Positions 14,629-18,200 of a stretch of DNA of 18,200 bases are shown here, piece by piece. The stretch's first letter is position 1. Every line of letters starts with the position of its first letter. Under the pieces are notes generated by a model. The model was not told the origin of the DNA, did not search any database, and worked only from the letters and a program-made list of their open reading frames with translations. The position numbers were made by a program, and so were the translations under genes. Source of the DNA: an uncultured Bacilli bacterium (lineage in GTDB: Bacteria; Bacillota_I; Bacilli_A; RF39; UBA660); contig CAKPBH010000029.1 of assembly GCA_934140355.1 (NCBI GenBank), positions 1 through 18,200 of the forward strand, given 5' to 3'.

Positions 14629-15621
14629 TTATTTATTTTCTATTTTTATTAGTTTTGCATGGACTGCTATTCTTTTGGTTCCAGTATCATCACATGTTGA
14701 CAGTGTGATGATTTTGTCTGTGTAATCAATATCTACGTCAAATTTTTTTGCGCTTCTTTCTTTAAGTTTATTTAAAAATGTTTGATATGATTCTGTTGAA
14801 TTGAAAATGGATTGCAAGTAGTCTGTAGTTGGTGTTATTTTATATACTGAAAAAATTTGCCAAATTGAATTTGTTGTTTTGGTCGAAAGTTTTATGTAAC
14901 TATTATTTTCTCTATTAAACCAGTTTTTATTTAGCATGTATGGAAGTTGTCCAAACATTGTTCTGTTAATTAAATTATGGCCGTAAATAATTGTATTATT
15001 GTTTAAAATATCAAAGTTATCTCTATAGTCTGCAAAAATCCATCCATTATTTGTTTTTCTTTTGTAAAAGTCATGCTCTAAATAAAAATTATTGTTTTCA
15101 TGTTGAACTATTGGATAATTGATATTTGTTCCATTTACTTGAATCCATCCTACGGTTTCATTATTTTTACTAATGTAGTAATTTAGATTAACGTTTATGA
15201 AGTTGGTGTTGACGTCATTTTGTAAATTTCCTTCTGGTTTGTCTTGTTGAGTATTTTCGATTAAGTCTTGATATTGATTAGGTGTGTCTTTGGTTAAGGT
15301 ACTTTTGTCTACAATTGGATTATCATTTATGCTTTTTGTAAATTTTTTTGTCCTTTCGTTTTGTACATACCATCTAGTTAATAAAAAAATGCTTAATAAA
15401 TATGTTACAAAAGATAAAGTAGTTATGATTATTGAAATAAATTGTTTGTTGTTAGCAGTAGAAGTTTTTTCTTTTCCAAAAATAAAATTTAAGGCATTAA
15501 AAATATATTTTGGAATAATACTAATTATTGTGACGAATCCAATTATGCTATATTTTAAACCATAATATGGCATTTTTATACTAAAAATTAATCCATCTAT
15601 AAAATATTTTATTAATTTCAT
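14629..15621 (-). CDS. srtB: Class B sortase
   Basis: Sortases are membrane-anchored transpeptidases that cut a sorting motif in secreted proteins and join them to peptidoglycan or to pilin subunits. Class B features in this 330-aa protein are VGWIQVNGTNINYPIVQ (about 157-173), YLEHDFYKRKTNNGWIFADYR (about 180-200), the catalytic H215 in IIYGHNL, C310 in the TLSTC signature, and R317. All three catalytic residues are present. Two hydrophobic stretches precede the domain (about 20-48 and 61-82). The second, followed by a polar linker (85-145), is the usual anchor; the first is an extra membrane segment. The ATG is preceded on the minus strand by AGAGAGAAG, and upstream by TGATATAAT. No LPxTG- or NPQTN-type substrate gene is in the window. 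It is convergent with ltaS, another envelope gene. Confidence 0.93.
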   Translation of the reverse strand: MKLIKYFIDGLIFSIKMPYYGLKYSIIGFVTIISIIPKYIFNALNFIFGKEKTSTANNKQFISIIITTLSFVTYLLSIFLLTRWYVQNERTKKFTKSINDNPIVDKSTLTKDTPNQYQDLIENTQQDKPEGNLQNDVNTNFINVNLNYYISKNNETVGWIQVNGTNINYPIVQHENNNFYLEHDFYKRKTNNGWIFADYRDNFDILNNNTIIYGHNLINRTMFGQLPYMLNKNWFNRENNSYIKLSTKTTNSIWQIFSVYKITPTTDYLQSIFNSTESYQTFLNKLKERSAKKFDVDIDYTDKIITLSTCDDTGTKRIAVHAKLIKIENK

Positions 15622-15653
15622 TTTTTATCTTCTCTCTTTTTTTATTTAAGTAA

Positions 15654-15662
15654 ATTATATCA
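15654..15662 (-). promoter_or_regulatory. Extended -10 element of the srtB promoter
   Basis: The minus strand reads TGATATAAT (plus positions 15654-15662), 33 nt upstream of the srtB ATG. No convincing -35 is seen. Confidence 0.5.
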
Positions 15663-15704
15663 TAGTCTATACAATATTTAAGTATTTTTCTTTTCTTTCT
15701 TTTT

Positions 15705-15803
15705 TTTGAGTGTAAACTATCTAAGTATAATAACATGAATTATTATTTGAAGGAATAGTTTTGACAAATCATAATTATAATTTGAATGTAAACTGTCTAA
15801 CTA
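15705..15803 (+). repeat. Pair of 23-bp direct repeats 76 bp apart
   Basis: The units at 15705-15727 and 15781-15803 share TGTAAACT, TCTAA and flanking bases, 20 of 23 positions by eye. One copy overlaps a TATAAT (15726-15731) upstream of the small pseudogene; the other lies inside its reading frame. This could be a local duplication or a paired binding site. Confidence 0.55.
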
Positions 15804-16063
15804 GAAAATCAAAAGATGGTAAAATTTTTTATGATAAATATATTTTAGAATGTAAATTGGTAGTTTGCTCACTTGTTATTAGTTTAGCTTTTGAGTTTAT
15901 TGAAAAAGGAAAAAATACTTAATTAAAATGAAAACAAGATTTTGAAGTAAAATCATTTAAAAGAATAATACACGTATTAAGAAAAATTATTATTTATCTT
16001 CTGTTTATAGAATTTAAGGAAAATTTCATTAATGTTTTTAAATATATTGAGGCAAAAAAATAA
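15761..16063 (+). pseudogene. Decayed small gene of about 100 codons, two in-frame stops
   Basis: TTG 15761 has a good GAAGGA site (15749-15754) at 6-nt spacing and TATAAT further upstream (15726-15731). The frame runs 53 codons (it ends FEFIEKGKNT), meets TAA at 15920 and TGA at 15929, then stays open in the same frame for 43 more codons (FEVKSFKRIIHVLRK ... FKYIEAKK) to TAA at 16061. Two long open stretches in one frame, split by two stops 9 nt apart, suggest a gene killed by point mutation. The product is unrecognised; it is Lys/Phe/Ile-rich with hydrophobic patches. TGA as Trp would not rescue it, because the TAA remains. The 53-aa product alone could still be made. Confidence 0.5.
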
Positions 16064-16133
16064 ACAAGAAACTTCTTTTAAATCTATTAGTACTAGATAG
16101 TTTAGATAAGTACTATCTTTATCATTATTGTTT

Positions 16134-16329
16134 TTAAGTCTTTATTTTTTTAAAAGTAGTCTTTATTTTTTTATTAATTTCTTCTAATCTTTTAGTTAAT
16201 TTCTTGTTATTTTTATTTAATTCTGAAAATTGTTAGTGACATATAAAATAGTATATTTGCTTTATTTAATTTTGGATTAAGTTCTTTAAATTATTTATAA
16301 AAATTATTTATATATCCTTTTGATGTCAT
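16134..16329 (-). pseudogene. Decayed small coiled-coil gene with stop and frameshift
   Basis: On the minus strand ATG 16329 follows an AAGGA site and reads MTSKGYINNFYK, then an immediate TAA. It continues in frame as FKELNPKLNKANILFYMSLT. A one-base shift near the TTTTC then gives SELNKNNKKLTKRLEEI followed by Lys-rich helix to a stop at 16134. A 16-bp sequence repeated with a 21-bp period (16137-16173) accounts for a seven-codon duplication near the end (KKIKT twice). The remnant resembles a short coiled-coil protein of no family I recognise. It converges with the pseudogene at 15761-16063. Confidence 0.45.
16137..16173 (+). repeat. 16-bp tandem repeat with 21-bp period
   Basis: AGTCTTTATTTTTTTA occurs at 16137-16152 and 16158-16173. 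The period is an exact multiple of three and lies within the minus-strand pseudogene. Confidence 0.75.
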
Positions 16330-16431
16330 AATAATTCCTTCATTTAATATTTTATACATACATTATAAACAAAATTTAAATTTATTTAAAGTCTATTAAT
16401 TTAATATTAATTGGAGTAAAATCGAAAATGG

Positions 16432-16486
16432 GAAGGCTAAAAAGTAATTTTACTTATTTCTTAGTTTGAACTTTAACCTTCTTTTT
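16432..16486 (+). terminator. Weak terminator-like hairpin
   Basis: GAAGGCTAAA (16432-16441) can pair with TTTAACCTTC (16472-16481) with one mismatch over a long loop, followed by TTTTT. No intact plus-strand gene precedes it, so it may be a relic. Its T tract forms the left flank of the MITE-like element. Confidence 0.25.
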
Positions 16487-16690
16487 GTTACAGTTCAGTC
16501 AAGAAAATGAATTTTGTAGATAAACCCTTATCCGCAAAAAGTAAATTTGATATTTTAGAAATATATCCATTAATTGAAAATATAAATTTTTTGACTATCT
16601 TTCGATTTTTTTTTGTTACTTTTTGAACTATTTTTTTACGAAAATAACATTTATTCCTTATTTTATCTGACTGCACTGTAACTTCTTTTT
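16479..16690. mobile_element. MITE-like element, 196 bp, with 15-bp TIRs and 8-bp flanking repeat
   Basis: GTTACAGTTCAGTCA (16487-16501) and TGACTGCACTGTAAC (16668-16682) are terminal inverted repeats matching at 14 of 15 positions. Directly outside them is the same octamer TTCTTTTT on both sides (16479-16486 and 16683-16690), which looks like a target-site duplication. The interior is A+T-rich with no transposase. It holds a 62-codon minus frame and a 39-codon plus frame, neither convincing. The octamer is low-complexity, so it is weaker evidence than a mixed one. A TIR-like TTGACTGCTACAG also occurs at 16694-16706, just outside. Confidence 0.55.
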
Positions 16691-16711
16691 TCCTTGACTG
16701 CTACAGTTTAT

Positions 16712-16740
16712 TTGTTTTTCTGTGAAAAAGTGTGTATAAT
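16712..16740 (+). promoter_or_regulatory. Probable promoter of the DUF402 gene
   Basis: TTGTTT (16712-16717), a 17-nt spacer and a perfect TATAAT (16735-16740) lie 25 nt before the TTG start. The -35 is weak. It begins 21 bp beyond the MITE-like element's flank. Confidence 0.5.
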
Positions 16741-16765
16741 ATATTTTTAGGTGGAGGTGTAATTT

Positions 16766-17332
16766 TTGGAAAATATAAAAGTGGGAGATAAGTTGGAAAT
16801 TCATTGCTATAAACATAATGGTCATCTGCATCGTCAATGGGATGAAGCGGTCCTTTTGGAAAAAAGAAAAGATTATATGGTTTTTGGTAATAATCGCACA
16901 ACTGTTGTAGATAGTGATGGTCAAGTTTGGAGTACAAAAGAGCCAGCAATTTTGTTCTTTTTTCATGATAGATGGTTTAATATCATTGGGCAGTTGAAAG
17001 ATTATGGTATTTATTTTTATTGTAATATAGCAACTCCTTTTTTAATTGATGAACATGTTATAAAGTATATAGATTACGATTTAGATTTACGTGTTTTTCC
17101 TAATGGAAGTTTTAAAATTTTGGATAGAATGGAATATAAATTTCATAAAAAACAAATGCATTATTCTAATAGACTTGATTTTATTTTGAGATATGAGTTA
17201 GGAAATTTAATTGAATTAGTTAGAAAAAAAGATTTTCCGTTTGATAAGACTACAATCGAAAATTATTATGAAAAATATTTAAAGTTAACAAAAAATATTG
17301 ATAATGTGGATAATAAAGAGAATATTAACTAA
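16766..17332 (+). CDS. ygaC: DUF402 nucleoside di/triphosphatase (YgaC / UPF0374 family)
   Basis: Characterised family members hydrolyse nucleoside tri- and diphosphates in a metal-dependent way. This 188-aa protein matches the family along its length: YKHNGHLHRQWDEA (residues 15-28, with R23), NNRTTV, DGQVWSTKEPAILFFFHDRWFN, GIYFYCNIATPF and the acidic IKYIDYDLDLRVFPNG strand, whose Asp residues are the likely metal ligands. The C-terminal helix ends with a polar Asn/Lys/Asp tail beyond the core. The start is TTG, fixed by GGAGG (16753-16757) at 8-nt spacing; no ATG is near. The gene is flanked by degraded mobile DNA on both sides but is itself intact. No terminator is visible after it. Confidence 0.9.
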   Translation: MENIKVGDKLEIHCYKHNGHLHRQWDEAVLLEKRKDYMVFGNNRTTVVDSDGQVWSTKEPAILFFFHDRWFNIIGQLKDYGIYFYCNIATPFLIDEHVIKYIDYDLDLRVFPNGSFKILDRMEYKFHKKQMHYSNRLDFILRYELGNLIELVRKKDFPFDKTTIENYYEKYLKLTKNIDNVDNKENIN

Positions 17333-17429
17333 TATAATGGATATAAAATTATAGTTATAAAATTTTTTTGAATTTGAAAGTTCCATCCCTTGTGTGTATC
17401 TATTAGATATCTGATATGATGGTACTTAT

Positions 17430-17680
17430 TCATGCCCTATTTAGGCAGAACTTTCTTCTTTTATAGAAAAGAAGAAAACAAAAATGACACTGATTTTTAA
17501 ATCAGTTCTTCTTTAACAAAGATGGAGTAAGGTTAATGTCATTGCTTTTTATTTCAAGTATATTAAGTTTGGTAGCAATGTCATTACCATACATTAAGTT
17601 AAACATTTCAAGTGATGATGAATTGTTTAACTTTTTTCAATTTCTAATCTATCGTCGAATGATAAATGTTTATTCTTCAT
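17430..17680 (-). pseudogene. Remnant of IS30-like transposase N-terminus
   Basis: On the minus strand ATG 17680, preceded by AAAGGA, reads MKNKHLSFDDRLEIEK, the helix-turn-helix start of IS30-type transposases as I remember them. A one-base shift near 17632 moves the frame to KLNNSSSLEMFNLMYGND and on to TGA at 17502-17504. Read-through continues as FKNQCHFC and YKRRKFC, a Cys-rich segment also expected in this family, up to TGA at 17430. The catalytic DDE domain is absent. The assignment rests on N-terminal resemblance only. Confidence 0.5.
17452..17477. repeat. Perfect 11-bp hairpin inside the IS relic
   Basis: TTTCTTCTTTT (17452-17462), loop ATAG, AAAAGAAGAAA (17467-17477). No T tract follows on either strand, so it is not a clear terminator. 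Confidence 0.6.
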
Positions 17681-17881
17681 AATAAAAACAAATCCTTTCT
17701 AAAAAGAATAAGTACTATCAGCGATAAATTATAGTCATAATAGACAAAAAATCAAATTTTACTAAATAAATTCCACATCATTACTTTTACCAACTAAATT
17801 CCATCTTTATTAAAATAGGGGTGGAATTTACTTTTGCAATGCAGTTTAATCATAAAATTAAGAAAAAAACTTAAAAAACAC

Positions 17882-17910
17882 TTGACAGTTACTTTTTCAT
17901 TTGTTATATT
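17882..17910 (+). promoter_or_regulatory. rRNA operon promoter P1
   Basis: A perfect TTGACA (17882-17887), a 17-nt spacer and TATATT (17905-17910), about 220 nt before mature 16S. Confidence 0.8.
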
Positions 17911-18010
17911 TGTAATGCGTCTGAGGAAAGAATATTTTTCAATGATGCGAAGTGAAAAGTTATATTGACTATAATAGTTTAAAAAAAAGTTAAAAAAATA
18001 AAATTTAGTA

Positions 18011-18039
18011 TTGACTTTAGTTTAAAACTTTGTTATAGT
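18011..18039 (+). promoter_or_regulatory. rRNA operon promoter P2
   Basis: TTGACT (18011-18016), a 17-nt spacer and TATAGT (18034-18039), about 95 nt before mature 16S. With P1 it forms the tandem arrangement usual for Firmicute rrn operons. A+T-rich UP-like tracts precede it. Confidence 0.8.
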
Positions 18040-18066
18040 ATATGTTGTCTTTGAAAGAAAGACTGA

Positions 18067-18080
18067 TGTTCTTTGAAAAC
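18067..18080 (+). promoter_or_regulatory. rrn boxA antitermination element
   Basis: TGTTCTTTGAAAAC matches the Firmicute rrn boxA consensus, bound by NusB/S10 in the antitermination complex, and lies between P2 and 16S as expected. Confidence 0.75.
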
Positions 18081-18095
18081 TGAGCAAAACGTCGA

Positions 18096-18126
18096 TTTTG
18101 AGTAGCAGGTTAAAGATAACTCAAAA
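18096..18126 (+). ncRNA. 16S leader hairpin
   Basis: TTTTGAGT (18096-18103) pairs perfectly with ACTCAAAA (18119-18126) just before the mature 16S end. It may take part in pre-rRNA folding or processing; no function can be proven from this strand alone. Confidence 0.4.
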
Positions 18127-18132
18127 AAATAT

Positions 18133-18200
18133 TTTTTTGGAGAGTTTGATCCTGGCTCAGGATAAACGCTGGCGGCATGCCTAAGACATGCAAGTCGAAC
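18133..18200 (+). rRNA. rrs: 16S ribosomal RNA, 5' end (cut by window edge)
   Basis: The conserved 5' sequence AGAGTTTGATCCTGGCTCAG (18141-18160) is followed by AACGCTGGCGGCATGCCTAA and ACATGCAAGTCGAAC. The mature 5' end is placed about 6 nt before GGAGAG by analogy with B. subtilis and may be off by a few bases. GGCATGCCTAAGACATGC differs slightly from the common Bacillus form. It is the first gene of an rRNA operon leaving the window. Confidence 0.98.

Larger units (their letters stand above)
17377..17831 (-). mobile_element. Degraded IS30-like insertion sequence
   Basis: An approx. 455-bp relic encloses the transposase fragment at 17430-17680. Its candidate ends are AAAGTTCCATCCCTT (17377-17391) and, inverted, TAAATTCCACCCCTA (reverse complement of 17816-17830), about 11 of 15 matching. 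Near the transposase start two 22-bp direct repeats (17757-17778 and 17785-17806, sharing AAATTCCA) with the terminal copy make a three-fold motif typical of a transposase-binding end. Intact elements of this family are about 1 kb, so most of the transposase is missing. Confidence 0.5.

Noticed and set aside
15284..15565. 93-codon plus-strand ORF inside srtB
   Set aside because: It is antisense to the membrane-anchor region of a clear sortase. Hydrophobic shadow frames are common there.
15920..15931. Possibility that TGA encodes Trp (Mycoplasma code), rescuing the small pseudogene
   Set aside because: The TAA at 15920 would still stop it. All clear genes use TGG for Trp and are complete under the standard bacterial code.
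16488..16676. 62-codon minus-strand ORF spanning the MITE-like element
   Set aside because: It starts with GTG and no good ribosome binding site, has a low-complexity Lys-rich product, and fits an open frame by composition. It is kept only as a remark on the element.
16658..16966. Two minus-strand ORFs over the DUF402 start
   Set aside because: They overlap the conserved N-terminus of a recognised gene and lack ribosome binding sites.
1..18200. CRISPR array, tRNA genes or phage modules
   Set aside because: I saw no regularly spaced repeats, tRNA-like cloverleaf ends or structural phage genes anywhere in the window.

Overview
The window is strongly A+T-rich DNA from a walled, probably anaerobic low-GC Gram-positive bacterium (Firmicutes/Bacilli side). 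Supporting signs are an LTA synthase, a class B sortase, TmcAL, a YgaC-type DUF402 phosphatase, AGGAGG-type ribosome binding sites, TTGACA/TATAAT promoters (several with TGN extended -10) and a Firmicute-like 16S rRNA leader. The genetic code looks standard: TGG encodes Trp and genes close normally. The first 68 bases of 16S rRNA suggest an uncultured Bacilli or Mollicutes-related gut lineage, but are too short to place it. A pyruvate:ferredoxin oxidoreductase (PFOR) points to fermentative anaerobic metabolism.

Left part (1-3000): a minus-strand gene of unknown function runs off the left edge and is interrupted by a one-base frameshift in a run of nine A. It is followed by a cold-shock protein with a textbook terminator, then a divergent pair: an unrecognised 301-aa protein (-) and a YgjV-family membrane protein (+). 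Centre-left (3000-9500): serS; gmk with a GNAT acetyltransferase in a short operon; and a 1130-aa PFOR (nifJ) with its own promoter. Just after nifJ lies a small, possibly broken membrane-peptide ORF.

Centre (9600-11760): a Lys-rich single-pass membrane protein, a small unknown ORF, and the convergent tmcAL. Centre-right (12000-15620): ltaS, whose leader carries a 21-bp duplication that creates a 10-codon upstream ORF overlapping the ltaS start; then an intergenic region with an imperfect long inverted repeat and two terminator hairpins; then a convergent class B sortase. LtaS and sortase are both envelope proteins, but they are transcribed separately.

Right part (15620-18200): a decay zone. 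It holds two small pseudogenes, a 196-bp MITE-like element with 15-bp terminal inverted repeats and an 8-bp flanking direct repeat, then an intact ygaC-type nucleoside di/triphosphatase. After that comes a degraded IS30-like insertion sequence, and finally the tandem promoters, boxA and 5' end of an rRNA operon running out of the window.

I do not see a clear new multi-gene system. The most interesting items are small: the A9 frameshift, the ltaS leader ORF and serine nucleophile position, the MITE-like element, the inverted repeat between ltaS and srtB, and the relics upstream of the rRNA operon.
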